64,000 bases of DNA from Mesorhizobium sp. ORS 3359 (GCA_000824845.1 CCNC01000071.1:22972-86971); one strand, 5' to 3'. Counted from the stretch's first letter, positions 1-9,318 are shown. Translations and numbers: made by a program. Notes: generated from the sequence alone by a model not told the origin.

Positions 1-1
1 G

Positions 2-94
2 CTGCCCGGCCGATGGAACGCCCGGCTCGATATCCTCGTTTCGGATTTCGAGGCGGTAAAAATCGAGGCGCCGATCGACATTCGATCCGATTGA
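2..94 (+). CDS. C-terminal end of an unidentified protein (5' end outside window)
   Basis: An open frame enters from the left edge and ends with TGA at 92-94. It encodes about 30 residues ending in ...APIDIRSD. The 128 bases to the gnd start carry no other gene. The residues (LPGRWNARLDILVSDFE) recall the end of FixH-like or other small membrane-anchored proteins, but this is too short to assign. Confidence 0.5.
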   Translation: MPGRWNARLDILVSDFEAVKIEAPIDIRSD

Positions 95-222
95 GATCCA
101 GTCCATACAGAATACGGCGAGGCGGTTGACGGCGCCGCCAAGGCCCGTCATTCATCTTGCGAAACAGTGGGCATCGCCCCCGAACGCGGCCACAACAAGC
201 ATTCGAAAGCAGGGAAGAAACG

Positions 223-1650
223 ATGGAAAAAGCCGAAATCGGCCTGATCGGCCTTGGCACGATGGGGTCCAACCTGGCGCTCAACATCGCCGAGCACGGG
301 CACCGCATCGCCGTTTTCAACCGCACGCCGTCGCGCACCGACGCCTTTGTCGAGAGCGCCGGTCCGCTGAAGGACATGGTCGTTCCCTGCTACAGCCTGG
401 AGGAACTCGCCGCGGCGATCCGGCCCCCGCGACCGATCATCATAATGGTGCTGGCGGGCAAGCCGGTCGATGAGCAGATCGCGGCACTGCGCGGCGTGCT
501 CTCCGACAACGACATCGTCATCGATGCCGGCAACGCCAATTTCCGCGACACGATGCGCCGCTTCTCGGAGCTGTCCGGCTCGGGCCTGACCTTCATCGGC
601 ATGGGCGTGTCCGGTGGCGAGGAAGGCGCGCGCCACGGGCCCTCGATCATGGTCGGCGGCACCGAAGATTCCTGGAAGCGCGTCGAGAAGGTGCTGACGG
701 CGATCTCGGCAAAATTCAAGGACGAGCCTTGCGCGGCCTGGCTCGGCCATGACGGCGCCGGCCATTTCGTAAAAACCATCCACAACGGCATCGAGTATGC
801 CGACATGCAGATGATCGCCGAGATCTACGGCATATTACGCGACGGGCTCGGCATGGCGCCCAAGGAGATCGGCAAGGTCTTCGAGGAATGGAACAAGGGC
901 CGCCTCAACTCCTACCTGATCGAGATCACCGCCAAGGTGCTGGCCGCCGACGATCCCAAGACCGGCAAGCCGATGGTCGACATCATCCTCGACCGCGCCG
1001 GACAGAAGGGTACCGGCAAATGGTCGGTGATCGAAGCGCAGCAGCTGGGCATTCCGGCCACCGCCATCGAGGCCGCGGTCGCGGCGCGGGTGCTTTCCTC
1101 GATCAAGGAAGAGCGGCAGGCGGCGGAAAGGGCCTATGGCAATATCGGCGTCGAGAAGATCTCCGGTGACAAGACCGCGCTGCTCAAGGATCTGGAGTTG
1201 GCGCTGTTCGCCGGCAAGATCGCTGCTTACGCGCAAGGCTTCGCGGTGATGAGCGGCGCATCCAAGGAGTTCAACTGGAACCTGCCGATGCCGACCATTG
1301 CCAAGATCTGGCGCGCCGGCTGCATCATCCGCTCGCAGATGCTGGACACGATGGCCGAGGCCTTCGGCTCCGGCGGCGCGTCCACCAATCTTCTGATGGC
1401 GCCGGCCTTCATCGCCATGATGAAGGAGGCGCATCCGTCGCTTCGGCGTATCGTGGCAAGAGCGTCCGAGGCCGGCTCGCCGGTGCCGGCGCTGTCCTCG
1501 GCGCTGGCCTATTTCGACAGCTACCGCCAGGGACGCGGCACGTCGAACCTCATCCAGGCACAGCGCGACTTCTTCGGCGCGCATGGTTTCGAGCGCATCG
1601 GCGAGCAGGGCGCCTTCCATGGCCCGTGGGGGAGTGGCGCAGGACACTAG
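223..1650 (+). CDS. gnd: 6-phosphogluconate dehydrogenase, decarboxylating
   Basis: This enzyme oxidises and decarboxylates 6-phosphogluconate to ribulose 5-phosphate with NAD(P)+ in the cytosolic pentose phosphate pathway. The 475-residue product has the usual length. It opens with a Rossmann nucleotide-binding loop (GLGTMGSNLALNIAEHGH). The substrate region GVSGGEEGARHGPS, the catalytic lysine in HFVKTIHNGIEYADMQM and the family signature ILDRAGQKGTGKW are all present. The ATG at 223 follows a purine-rich AGGGAAGAAA; an upstream in-frame extension lacks family sequence. Its TAG overlaps the stop codon of the convergent lacI-type gene inside the palindrome CTAG. Assignment is secure. Confidence 0.97.
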   Translation: MEKAEIGLIGLGTMGSNLALNIAEHGHRIAVFNRTPSRTDAFVESAGPLKDMVVPCYSLEELAAAIRPPRPIIIMVLAGKPVDEQIAALRGVLSDNDIVIDAGNANFRDTMRRFSELSGSGLTFIGMGVSGGEEGARHGPSIMVGGTEDSWKRVEKVLTAISAKFKDEPCAAWLGHDGAGHFVKTIHNGIEYADMQMIAEIYGILRDGLGMAPKEIGKVFEEWNKGRLNSYLIEITAKVLAADDPKTGKPMVDIILDRAGQKGTGKWSVIEAQQLGIPATAIEAAVAARVLSSIKEERQAAERAYGNIGVEKISGDKTALLKDLELALFAGKIAAYAQGFAVMSGASKEFNWNLPMPTIAKIWRAGCIIRSQMLDTMAEAFGSGGASTNLLMAPAFIAMMKEAHPSLRRIVARASEAGSPVPALSSALAYFDSYRQGRGTSNLIQAQRDFFGAHGFERIGEQGAFHGPWGSGAGH

Positions 1651-2693
1651 CCCCGATAGGGCAGGACCTCACTCGGCTTGCTCAGCGATTGCAGCGAGCC
1701 GGGTTCCTTGCCTGCAATCCAGCCAAGCACGGCACGGGCGAGCTCGTAGCCGGCCAGCCGGAAATCCTCGTTGACGACAAGCAGCTCGCGCCGAAACAGG
1801 TGCAGCACCTCCGATGACTGTTTCGACACCACGTCAACATCGCGGCCGAGCTTCAAGCCGGCATCCTCGATGCCAGCGACGACGGCGAGCGTTGCCGCGG
1901 CGGCGCTGCTGATGATGCCGTCAGGACGGTCGTCTCGACGCATGAGCTGGGCGGTGCGCATCCTGATCTGCTCGATCGTATGGTCGATGGAGACGGTATT
2001 GAACGGCACCTCCGAGGCGCCGACCTCGCTCAGCGCATCGGCAAAGCCGTTCACCGTGTAGCGGAAATAGGTGAGGCCAACCGGGGGCGTCACGAGCGCC
2101 AGCCGGTTGCGGCCTTTGGCGGCGAGCGCGCGGACGGCTTCGCCGGCAAAGGCGTAATTGTCGAAGTCGTGATAGGGATGCACCAGCCCCATGTCGGTGC
2201 GGCCATGCGTGGCGAAGGGAACGCCGTGCTCCAGCATATAGCGGGCCCGCGGGTCGTTGGGCTGGGTGCGCGAGATGATCACGCCATCGGCCGAGCCCGT
2301 CTCGACCAGATAGCGCACCGGGTCCAGCGGATCCTGCGAGCGCGAATAGGGCGTGACGATCAGGTGATAGGGCGTGTCGGCAATCACCTCGGTGACGCCG
2401 TAGATGATGTCCGAGACGAAGCTCATCAGCTCGTGCTCGGTATTGAGCACAAGCGAGATGACGTTGGTCTTGCCGGTCCGCAAGCGCACGCCGGCGCGGT
2501 TCGGGCGATAGCCGATCTGCTTGGCCACAAGCTGGACGCGGCGCCTGGTCTCGGCGCCGATCTCGGGTGCGTCCTTGAGTGCGCGCGACACCGTCGTGAC
2601 CCCAAGCCCGGTCATAAAGGCGAGCGTCTTCAGTGTCGGCCGCTCCTTGCCCGACGCGTCGTCGTTGCCCTTCTTCGTTACTCGTCTATCCAT
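1647..2693 (-). CDS. LacI-family transcriptional regulator of the adjacent sugar operon
   Basis: A 348-residue LacI/GalR regulator. Residues about 20-45 (TLKTLAFMTGLGVTTVSRAL) form the LacI helix-turn-helix and hinge start. The remainder is a periplasmic-binding-protein-like effector domain (SADGVIISRTQPNDPRA, RPDGIISSAAAATLAV). It is divergent from a sugar ABC operon, with two copies of an operator-like palindrome in the shared 382-bp region, so it probably represses that operon and itself until the cognate sugar or a derivative binds. The sugar cannot be read from the sequence. It converges on gnd with overlapping stop codons. Confidence 0.93.
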   Translation of the reverse strand: MDRRVTKKGNDDASGKERPTLKTLAFMTGLGVTTVSRALKDAPEIGAETRRRVQLVAKQIGYRPNRAGVRLRTGKTNVISLVLNTEHELMSFVSDIIYGVTEVIADTPYHLIVTPYSRSQDPLDPVRYLVETGSADGVIISRTQPNDPRARYMLEHGVPFATHGRTDMGLVHPYHDFDNYAFAGEAVRALAAKGRNRLALVTPPVGLTYFRYTVNGFADALSEVGASEVPFNTVSIDHTIEQIRMRTAQLMRRDDRPDGIISSAAAATLAVVAGIEDAGLKLGRDVDVVSKQSSEVLHLFRRELLVVNEDFRLAGYELARAVLGWIAGKEPGSLQSLSKPSEVLPYRG

Positions 2694-2791
2694 TCGTCCC
2701 GCCCGCCAGGCGCATAGCAGCCGCAGGGCCGACCGGCAATCGTGCGGCGTTGACGATTGCGCGACTTCTGCCCGCGGCGAGCATCAGTATA

Positions 2792-2805
2792 CTGAAACGT
2801 TACAG
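2792..2805. promoter_or_regulatory. LacI-type operator, regulator-proximal copy
   Basis: CTGAAACGTTACAG is a 14-bp near-perfect palindrome with the central AACGTT typical of LacI-family operators. It lies about 100 bp upstream of the regulator start and is the exact reverse complement of the site at 3043-3056. Confidence 0.7.
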
Positions 2806-3042
2806 ATTGCCAATCTTCGTGATTGGCCGGCGAGTCGTGACCTTGCTGTCCGCGTGCGGAGATGGCCCCAAAGTCCCTGGAATCAAAAAGAAATATCGAT
2901 CTGGGCCGATTTCGGCCGCGATTAGTGACTTTGGCGCCAGCTTTGGCGCTTTGAGAGAAGGATTTTGTTCGTGCCTCGAAAAAATCTTAGGCCGCTTTGA
3001 AACAGGGGGTTGCCTATGCCGGCCATTTGCCGTATCGAAAAT

Positions 3043-3056
3043 CTGTAACGTTTCAG
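3043..3056. promoter_or_regulatory. LacI-type operator, transporter-proximal copy
   Basis: CTGTAACGTTTCAG ends 19 bp before the binding-protein ATG, just upstream of its ribosome-binding site (GGGAGGAAG), so bound repressor would block initiation or early elongation. It is the exact inverse of the 2792-2805 site. The centres are 251 bp apart, close to 24 helical turns, so looping is possible (inference). Confidence 0.7.
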
Positions 3057-3075
3057 ATTCTGGGAGGAAGCCGAA

Positions 3076-4314
3076 ATGCGATACAAATTCCTGACTGCCG
3101 CCTTTGCCGCGACGGTTGCGCTCAATTTCGCCGGCCCGGCGGCCGCGACCGACCTCGAAGTCACCCATTGGTGGACTTCGGGCGGCGAAGCGGCGGCGGT
3201 GGCCGAGCTTGCCAAGGCATTCGACGCCACGGGCAATCACTGGGTCGACGGCGCCATCGCCGGCTCCGGCGGCACGGCGCGGCCGATCATGATCAGCCGC
3301 ATCACCGGCGGCGACCCGATGGGCGCCACCCAGTTCAACCACGGCCGCCAGGCAGAGGAACTGGTGCAGGCCGGGCTGATGCGCGACCTCACCGACATCG
3401 CCACCAAGGACAAGTGGACCGAGATCGTGCGGCCGAAGAGCCTGCTCGACAGCTGCACCATCGATGGCAAGATCTATTGCGTGCCGGTCAACATCCATTC
3501 CTGGCAGTGGCTGTGGTTGTCGAGCGAGGCTTTCCAAAAGGCCGGCGTGCCGATGCCGAAGGACTGGAATGAATTCGTGGCCGCCGCTCCGGCGCTGGAG
3601 AAAGCCGGCATCATCCCGCTCGCGGTCGGCGGGCAGCCCTGGCAGGCATCGGGCGCCTTCGACGTGCTGCTGGCCGCGGTCGGCGGCACCGACGCCTTCC
3701 TGAAAGTGTATAAGGACAAGGACGCCAAATTCGCCGCCGGTCCCGAAATCGCCAAGGTGTTCAAGGCGGCGGACGACGCCCGCAAGATGGCCAAGAACAC
3801 CAATGTGCAGGACTGGAACCAGGCTACCAATCTGGTCATCACCGGCAAGGCCGGCGGCCAGATCATGGGCGACTGGGCGCAGGGCGAGTTCCAGGTTGCC
3901 GGCAAGACCGCCGGCAAGGACTATACCTGCCTGCCCGGGCTCGGCCTGAACGAGGTGATCGCCACCGGCGGCGACGCCTTCTACTTCCCGCTGCTCAAGG
4001 ACGCCGACAAGTCCAAGGCGCAGGAGGTGCTGGCCGAGACGCTGCTCGATCCCAAGACCCAGGTCGCCTTCAACCTCAAGAAGGGCTCGCTGCCGGTGCG
4101 CGGCGACGTCGACCTCAACACGGCGAACGACTGCATGAAGAAGGGTCTCGCCATCCTCGCCAAGGGCGCGGTCATTCCATGGACAGACCAGCTGCTCTCG
4201 CAGGACAGCCAGAAGCAGAAGGAGGACCTGTTCTCCGAATTCTTCGCCAAGGCCGACATGACGCTCGAAGACGCGCAGAAGCGCTTCGCCGACATCATCG
4301 CGTCGGCCGACTGA
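3076..4314 (+). CDS. Sugar ABC transporter periplasmic substrate-binding protein
   Basis: First gene of the sugar operon. The 412-residue product starts with a Sec signal peptide (MRYKFLTAAFAATVALNFAG, likely cleaved after PAAAT). The mature start, DLEVTHWWTSGGEAAAV, is the typical opening of family 1 (MalE-like) binding proteins, and VNIHSWQWLWLSSEAF and QIMGDWAQGEF are typical ligand-cleft segments. It should bind the sugar in the periplasm and deliver it to the two permeases downstream. The overall character is close to glucose/mannose-type binding proteins, but the ligand is not established. Good ribosome-binding site GGGAGGAAG. The next gene starts 78 bp later. Confidence 0.93.
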   Translation: MRYKFLTAAFAATVALNFAGPAAATDLEVTHWWTSGGEAAAVAELAKAFDATGNHWVDGAIAGSGGTARPIMISRITGGDPMGATQFNHGRQAEELVQAGLMRDLTDIATKDKWTEIVRPKSLLDSCTIDGKIYCVPVNIHSWQWLWLSSEAFQKAGVPMPKDWNEFVAAAPALEKAGIIPLAVGGQPWQASGAFDVLLAAVGGTDAFLKVYKDKDAKFAAGPEIAKVFKAADDARKMAKNTNVQDWNQATNLVITGKAGGQIMGDWAQGEFQVAGKTAGKDYTCLPGLGLNEVIATGGDAFYFPLLKDADKSKAQEVLAETLLDPKTQVAFNLKKGSLPVRGDVDLNTANDCMKKGLAILAKGAVIPWTDQLLSQDSQKQKEDLFSEFFAKADMTLEDAQKRFADIIASAD

Positions 4315-4392
4315 TCGACGGCGCCCCCGCCAACTCCCGACCCCAGCCTATCCGGGGCCGGGAGCCTGACGTCTCATTGCCCGGCTGCCGAG

Positions 4393-5286
4393 ATGAGCAA
4401 CAGCGAACGCCCCAACCAGCTTTTCCGCAACCTGAACGCCAAGATCGCGTCGATCCCGATGATCCTGACGGCTCTGGTGGTGTTCGTCGGCGGCACGGCC
4501 TGGACGGTGCTCTATTCCTTCACCAATTCGAAGCTGTTGCCACGGCTCAACTTCGTCGGGCTCGACCAGTACCACCGGCTCTGGTCGACATCGCGCTGGC
4601 TGGTCTCGATCGAGAACCTCTTGATCTATGGCGCGATCTCGCTGGTGTTCTCGCTGGTCATCGGCTTCCTGCTTGCGGCGCTTCTCGACCAGAAGATCCG
4701 CTTCGAGGACACGTTCCGCACCATCTTCCTCTATCCCTTCGCGCTGTCCTTCATCGTCACCGGGCTGGTCTGGCAGTGGCTGCTCAATCCGGACTTCGGC
4801 GTGCAGCGCGTCGTGCGCGACCTCGGCTGGACGAGCTTCAGCTTCGACCCGCTCTACAATTCCAGCATCGTCATCTACGGCATTTCAATCGCCGCGCTCT
4901 GGCAGGGCACAGGGCTTATCATGTGCCTGATGCTCGCCGGCCTGCGCGGCATCGACGAAGACATCTGGAAGGCGGCGAGAGTGGACGGCATCCCCACCTG
5001 GAAGACGTATCTCTTCATCATCATCCCGATGATGCGGCCGGTCTTCATCACCACGCTGGTGATCATCGCCGCCGGCATCGTCAAGGTCTATGACCTCGTC
5101 GTGGCGCAGACCAGCGGCGGTCCCGGCATCGCTTCCGAAGTGCCGGCGAAATATGTCTACGACTACATGTTCTTTGCCCAGAATCTCGGCCAAGGCTTTG
5201 CCGCCTCGACCATGATGCTGCTTTCGGTGGTGATCGTCATCGTGCCCTGGGCCTATCTCGAATTCGGAGGCAAGAAGCGTGGCTGA
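4393..5286 (+). CDS. Sugar ABC transporter inner-membrane permease 1 (MalF/UgpA type)
   Basis: A 297-residue MalF-like permease with six predicted membrane helices. The first spans about residues 20-40. The binding-protein-dependent transport loop reads EDIWKAARVDGIPTWKTYLF (EAA motif), which docks on the ATPase. It pairs with permease 2 to form the channel. Its last 8 bp overlap the start of permease 2, which indicates translational coupling. Substrate class is sugar, from context with the binding protein and UgpC/MalK-type ATPase. Confidence 0.93.
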   Translation: MSNSERPNQLFRNLNAKIASIPMILTALVVFVGGTAWTVLYSFTNSKLLPRLNFVGLDQYHRLWSTSRWLVSIENLLIYGAISLVFSLVIGFLLAALLDQKIRFEDTFRTIFLYPFALSFIVTGLVWQWLLNPDFGVQRVVRDLGWTSFSFDPLYNSSIVIYGISIAALWQGTGLIMCLMLAGLRGIDEDIWKAARVDGIPTWKTYLFIIIPMMRPVFITTLVIIAAGIVKVYDLVVAQTSGGPGIASEVPAKYVYDYMFFAQNLGQGFAASTMMLLSVVIVIVPWAYLEFGGKKRG

Positions 5287-6211
5287 CGTCGCCTCCCTGT
5301 CCGCCGGCGCCGAAGCGCTAAGGCGCGATGCCTCCGGCCCCAGCGGGCCGAAGCCGCGGCATGTGCTGTCGCGCCGCAACATCTTCCTCTACGGCACGCT
5401 CATCGTTGTCGCGCTCTATTATCTTTTGCCGCTCTACGTGATGATCGTCACGTCGCTGAAGGGCATGCCGGAGATCCGCCTCGGCAACATCTTCTCGCCG
5501 CCGATGGAGATCACCTTCGAGCCTTGGGTGAAGGCCTGGGCGACCGCCTGCACCGGGCTCAATTGCGACGGGCTGTCCCGCGGCTTCTGGAATTCGGTGC
5601 GCATCACCGTGCCGTCGGTGCTGCTCTCGATCGCGATCGCATCGGTGAACGGCTATGCCCTGGCCAACTGGCGCTTCAAGGGCGCCGACACCTTCTTCAT
5701 CATCCTGATCGTCGGCGCCTTCATCCCCTACCAGGTGATGATCTACCCGATCGTCATCATCCTGCGCGAGATCGGCATCTACGGCTCGCTGACCGGGCTG
5801 GTGATCGTGCATTCGATCTTCGGCATGCCGATCCTGACGCTCTTGTTCCGCAACTATTTCACATCGATGCCGGAGGAGCTGTTCCGCGCCGCGCGCGTCG
5901 ACGGCGCGGGCTTCTGGGGCATCTACCTGCGCATCATGCTGCCGATGTCGCTGCCGATCTTCGTCGTCGCCATCATCCTGCAGGTGACCGGCATCTGGAA
6001 TGACTTCCTGTTCGGCGTCGTCTACACGCGCCCCGACACCTATCCGATGACGGTGCAGCTCAACAACATCGTCAATTCGGTGCAAGGCGTGAAGGAATAC
6101 AACGTCAACATGGCCGCAACCATCCTGACCGGGCTGGTTCCGCTGATCGTCTACTTCGTTTCCGGCAAGCTCTTCGTGCGCGGCATCGCCGCCGGCGCGG
6201 TGAAAGGATGA
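5279..6211 (+). CDS. Sugar ABC transporter inner-membrane permease 2 (MalG/UgpE type)
   Basis: A 310-residue permease, the MalG-like partner of the preceding protein. A charged 35-residue N-terminus precedes the first helix. The EAA loop is ELFRAARVDGAGFWGIYLRI, and helices alternate with short loops to the C-terminus. The GTG start lies inside the end of permease 1. The stop overlaps the start of the ATPase gene (ATGA), so all three are probably translated as a coupled unit. Confidence 0.93.
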   Translation: MADVASLSAGAEALRRDASGPSGPKPRHVLSRRNIFLYGTLIVVALYYLLPLYVMIVTSLKGMPEIRLGNIFSPPMEITFEPWVKAWATACTGLNCDGLSRGFWNSVRITVPSVLLSIAIASVNGYALANWRFKGADTFFIILIVGAFIPYQVMIYPIVIILREIGIYGSLTGLVIVHSIFGMPILTLLFRNYFTSMPEELFRAARVDGAGFWGIYLRIMLPMSLPIFVVAIILQVTGIWNDFLFGVVYTRPDTYPMTVQLNNIVNSVQGVKEYNVNMAATILTGLVPLIVYFVSGKLFVRGIAAGAVKG

Positions 6212-7308
6212 TGATGGACATCGCCAATCCCAGCGTTTCGATCCAGGACCTGTCGCTCAATTTCGGCGCCGTCTCGGTGCTGCAGACGCTCAACCTGGAT
6301 GTCGCCGAGGGCGAGTTCATCGTGCTGCTCGGACCGTCCGGCTGCGGCAAGTCGACCTTGCTTAACTGCATCGCCGGCCTGCTCGACATTTCGGACGGGC
6401 GCATCTTCATCAAGGGCAAGAACGTCACTTGGGAAGAACCGAAGGATCGCGGCATCGGCATGGTGTTCCAGTCCTACGCGCTCTATCCGCAGATGACGGT
6501 GGAGAGGAACCTTTCCTTCGGCCTGCGTGTCGCCGGCGTGCCGAAGGACGAGATCGCCAAACGCATCGCTCGCGCCGCCGAGATCCTGCAGATCGAGCCG
6601 CTTTTGCAGAGGAAGCCCTCGGCGCTTTCGGGCGGCCAGCGCCAGCGCGTTGCGATCGGGCGGGCGCTGGTCCGCGACGTCGATGTCTTCCTGTTCGACG
6701 AGCCGCTCTCCAATCTCGACGCCAAGCTGCGTTCGGAATTGCGCGTCGAGATCAAGCTGCTGCACCGCCGCCTGCAGAACACGATGATCTACGTCACCCA
6801 CGACCAGATCGAGGCGATGACGCTGGCCGATCGCATCGCGGTGATGAAGGGCGGCGTGATCCAGCAGCTCGATGCGCCGCAGACGATCTACAACCGCCCC
6901 GTCAACCGCTTCGTCGCCGGCTTCCTCGGTTCGCCGGCGATGAATTTCATTGACGGCAGGCTGGAGAAGGACGGCGGCGACTGGCAGTTTGCCGTGGAGG
7001 ATGTACGCATACCGCTTGCGACCTATGCCTTCGAGAAGGAGCCGGCGCCGGGTCCCGCGGTGTTCGGCATCCGGCCCGAGCATGTCGCCTTCAACAGCGG
7101 CACGGGCTGGCCCTTCGCCGCGACGGCCAATGTCGAGGTCGTGGAGCCGATGGGTTCCGACACGCTGGTGTGGCTGAAGCTCGGCGGGCAGAACTTCACT
7201 GTGCGCGTCACCTCCGAACGCACGCCGAAGAACGGGGATCCGGTCAGCGTCGGCTTCGATCCGATGCGCGCCTCGCTCTTCGACGCTCAAACAGGCAACC
7301 GAATTTAA
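6208..7308 (+). CDS. Sugar ABC transporter ATP-binding protein (MalK/UgpC type)
   Basis: The 366-residue cytoplasmic ATPase of the importer. Walker A is GPSGCGKST, the Q-loop lies in MVFQSYALYPQMTV, the ABC signature is LSGGQRQRVAIGRAL, Walker B is VFLFDEPLSNLD and the switch histidine is in YVTHDQIEAMTLADRI. A C-terminal TOBE-like regulatory domain (FGIRPEHV, residues about 285-366) is typical of the MalK/UgpC group. Three ATGs in a row (6208, 6211, 6214) could start it. The first overlaps the previous stop codon. Confidence 0.95.
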   Translation: MMMDIANPSVSIQDLSLNFGAVSVLQTLNLDVAEGEFIVLLGPSGCGKSTLLNCIAGLLDISDGRIFIKGKNVTWEEPKDRGIGMVFQSYALYPQMTVERNLSFGLRVAGVPKDEIAKRIARAAEILQIEPLLQRKPSALSGGQRQRVAIGRALVRDVDVFLFDEPLSNLDAKLRSELRVEIKLLHRRLQNTMIYVTHDQIEAMTLADRIAVMKGGVIQQLDAPQTIYNRPVNRFVAGFLGSPAMNFIDGRLEKDGGDWQFAVEDVRIPLATYAFEKEPAPGPAVFGIRPEHVAFNSGTGWPFAATANVEVVEPMGSDTLVWLKLGGQNFTVRVTSERTPKNGDPVSVGFDPMRASLFDAQTGNRI

Positions 7309-7339
7309 TCTCCCAGGACCAACCGAACGGACAGGACAG

Positions 7340-8092
7340 ATGAACTGGTCATTCCAACTCTACAGCGCCCGCAATTTCCAGCCATGGGACAGCGTGGTGA
7401 GAATGCTCGGCGAGCTCGGCTACAAGCAAGTGGAAGGCTTCGGCGGCGTCTATGACGACCCGAAAGCGTTCCGCGCCGAGCTCGACAAGAACGGCCTTGC
7501 GATGCCGACCGGGCATTTCTCGATAGACGCGCTGGAAAACGACTTCGGCGGCGTGCGCAAGATCGCCGATGCGTTGGGCATCACGCTGCTGATCTGCCCT
7601 TATCTGATGCCCGACCAGCGCCCGTCCGACGCCGCTGGCTGGCGCGGCTTCGGCGAGCGCCTGGCCAAGGTGGGCGAGACGGCGAGGAAGGCCGGCTATG
7701 GCTTTGCCTGGCACAACCATGATTTCGAGTTCAAGGCGCTTGCCGACGGCTCGCTGCCGCAGGACCACATCCTGTCCGCCGCACCCGACATCGGCTGGGA
7801 AATGGACGTCGCCTGGGTGGTGCGCGGCGGCGCCGATCCGCTGCCCTGGATCGAAAAATACGGCAAGCGCATCGTCGCCGTGCACGTCAAGGACATCGCC
7901 AAGCCCGGCGAGGGGCTGGACGAGGACGGCTGGTCGGATGTCGGCCACGGCACGATCGACTGGGCAAGCCTTTTCAAGACATTGCGCGCCAAGAGCGCGG
8001 CGCGGTATTTCGTCATGGAGCAGGACAACCCCAACGACATCGAGCGTTATGCCCGGCGCTCGATCGCGACGGCCAAGAGCTGGCAGGAGTAA
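7340..8092 (+). CDS. Sugar phosphate isomerase/epimerase, xylose-isomerase-like TIM barrel
   Basis: A 250-residue member of the AP-endonuclease-2/xylose-isomerase-like TIM-barrel family. Candidate divalent-metal ligands lie in WHNHDFEF, DIGWEMDVAWVV, VAVHVKDI and FVMEQDNP. It sits 31 bp after the ATPase and 5 bp before a Gfo/Idh dehydrogenase, a pairing common in pathways that oxidise an imported sugar to a keto-sugar and then isomerise it. The precise reaction cannot be determined from sequence alone. Confidence 0.88.
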   Translation: MNWSFQLYSARNFQPWDSVVRMLGELGYKQVEGFGGVYDDPKAFRAELDKNGLAMPTGHFSIDALENDFGGVRKIADALGITLLICPYLMPDQRPSDAAGWRGFGERLAKVGETARKAGYGFAWHNHDFEFKALADGSLPQDHILSAAPDIGWEMDVAWVVRGGADPLPWIEKYGKRIVAVHVKDIAKPGEGLDEDGWSDVGHGTIDWASLFKTLRAKSAARYFVMEQDNPNDIERYARRSIATAKSWQE

Positions 8093-8097
8093 TCGAA

Positions 8098-9240
8098 ATG
8101 GCAGATAAGCTTGGCGTTGGCGTCATCGGCTGCGGCAACATATCGAAGGCGTATTTCTCGCTGGCGCCGCTATTCCGCGGCATCAAGATGCGCGCCTGCG
8201 CGGATATCAACATGGACGCCGCGAAGGCGCGCGCAAAGGAGTTCAAGCTGCGCGCCGAGACGGTCGACGACCTTCTCAAGGACGACGAGATCGACATCAT
8301 CGTCAACCTGACGATCCCGGCCGTGCACTACGAAATCTCGAAAGCGGTGCTCGACGCCGGCAAGCATGTCTATTCGGAAAAGCCGTTCGTGCTGTCGATC
8401 GAGGAAGGACTCGACCTCAAGAAACGGGCCGAGAAGAAGGGCCTGCGCATCGGTTCGGCGCCGGACACGTTCCTCGGCGGCGCGCACCAGCTGGCGCGCG
8501 AGCTGATCGACAGCGGCAGGCTCGGCAAGATCACCAGCGGCACATGCCATGTGATGGGCCACGGCATGGAGCACTGGCATCCCAATCCGGATTTCTTCTT
8601 CCAGCCCGGCGCCGGCCCGGTGCTCGACATCGGACCTTACTATGTCACCAACCTAATCCAGCTGATCGGGCCGGTGAAACAGGTGGCGGCTTTCGCAACG
8701 ACGCCGGCCAAGGAGCGGACGATCTCGTCGAAACCGAGGGCAGGCGAAAAAATCCCGGTCAACACGCCGACCACGATCCATGCGCTGCTTGAATTCGCCA
8801 ATGGCGCGGTGATCACGCTCAACACCTCCTGGGACGTCTGGAGCCATGGCCACGCGCCGATGGAGCTCTATGGCGAGTTGGGCACCGTCTTCGTGCCGGA
8901 CCCGAATTTCTTCGGCGGCGAGGTGCGCTTCACCGATGCGGCCAAGCCGGTGAAGAAGCTGCCGAAATGGAACCATGCGTTCGGCGTGCCGAACGAGATG
9001 CACGGCCAGGGCATGATGGCCAATTACCGCACCGCCGGTCTTGCCGACATGGCGATCGCAATCGCCGAAGGGCGGCCGCACCGCTGCTCGATGGAGCTGG
9101 CGCTGCACGCCGTCGACGTGATGACCGGCATCCTGCGTTCCGGCGAAAGCGGCAAATACGTCGCCATGCAGACGAGCTGCGAGCGGCCCGCCGCGCTCGG
9201 CGTCAAGGACGCGAAGGCGCTGCTGGCCAAGAAAAACTAG
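8098..9240 (+). CDS. Gfo/Idh/MocA-family sugar oxidoreductase
   Basis: A 380-residue NAD(P)-dependent dehydrogenase. The Rossmann loop is GVIGCGNISKAYF. The family's catalytic EKP motif is present in HVYSEKPFVLSIEEG (residues about 92-106), and a second catalytic region contains GPVLDIGPYYVTNLI. It should oxidise or reduce a pyranose or inositol-type substrate from the adjacent transporter. It is the last clear gene of the operon; a GC-rich hairpin begins 8 bp after the stop. Confidence 0.92.
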   Translation: MADKLGVGVIGCGNISKAYFSLAPLFRGIKMRACADINMDAAKARAKEFKLRAETVDDLLKDDEIDIIVNLTIPAVHYEISKAVLDAGKHVYSEKPFVLSIEEGLDLKKRAEKKGLRIGSAPDTFLGGAHQLARELIDSGRLGKITSGTCHVMGHGMEHWHPNPDFFFQPGAGPVLDIGPYYVTNLIQLIGPVKQVAAFATTPAKERTISSKPRAGEKIPVNTPTTIHALLEFANGAVITLNTSWDVWSHGHAPMELYGELGTVFVPDPNFFGGEVRFTDAAKPVKKLPKWNHAFGVPNEMHGQGMMANYRTAGLADMAIAIAEGRPHRCSMELALHAVDVMTGILRSGESGKYVAMQTSCERPAALGVKDAKALLAKKN

Positions 9241-9248
9241 GTGGCAAC

Positions 9249-9276
9249 CCCTCTCCCCGTTTCGGCGGGGAGAGGG
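9249..9276 (+). terminator. GC-rich hairpin after the sugar operon
   Basis: CCCTCTCCCCG pairs with CGGGGAGAGGG (11 bp) around a TTTCGG loop, just after the dehydrogenase stop. No U-tract follows, so it may be a 3'-end stabilising stem or a dispersed repeat rather than a true intrinsic terminator. Confidence 0.5.
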
Positions 9277-9318
9277 TAAGGGTTAGGGGCAAGCATCGAT
9301 TCAATTAACCCCTGAGCC

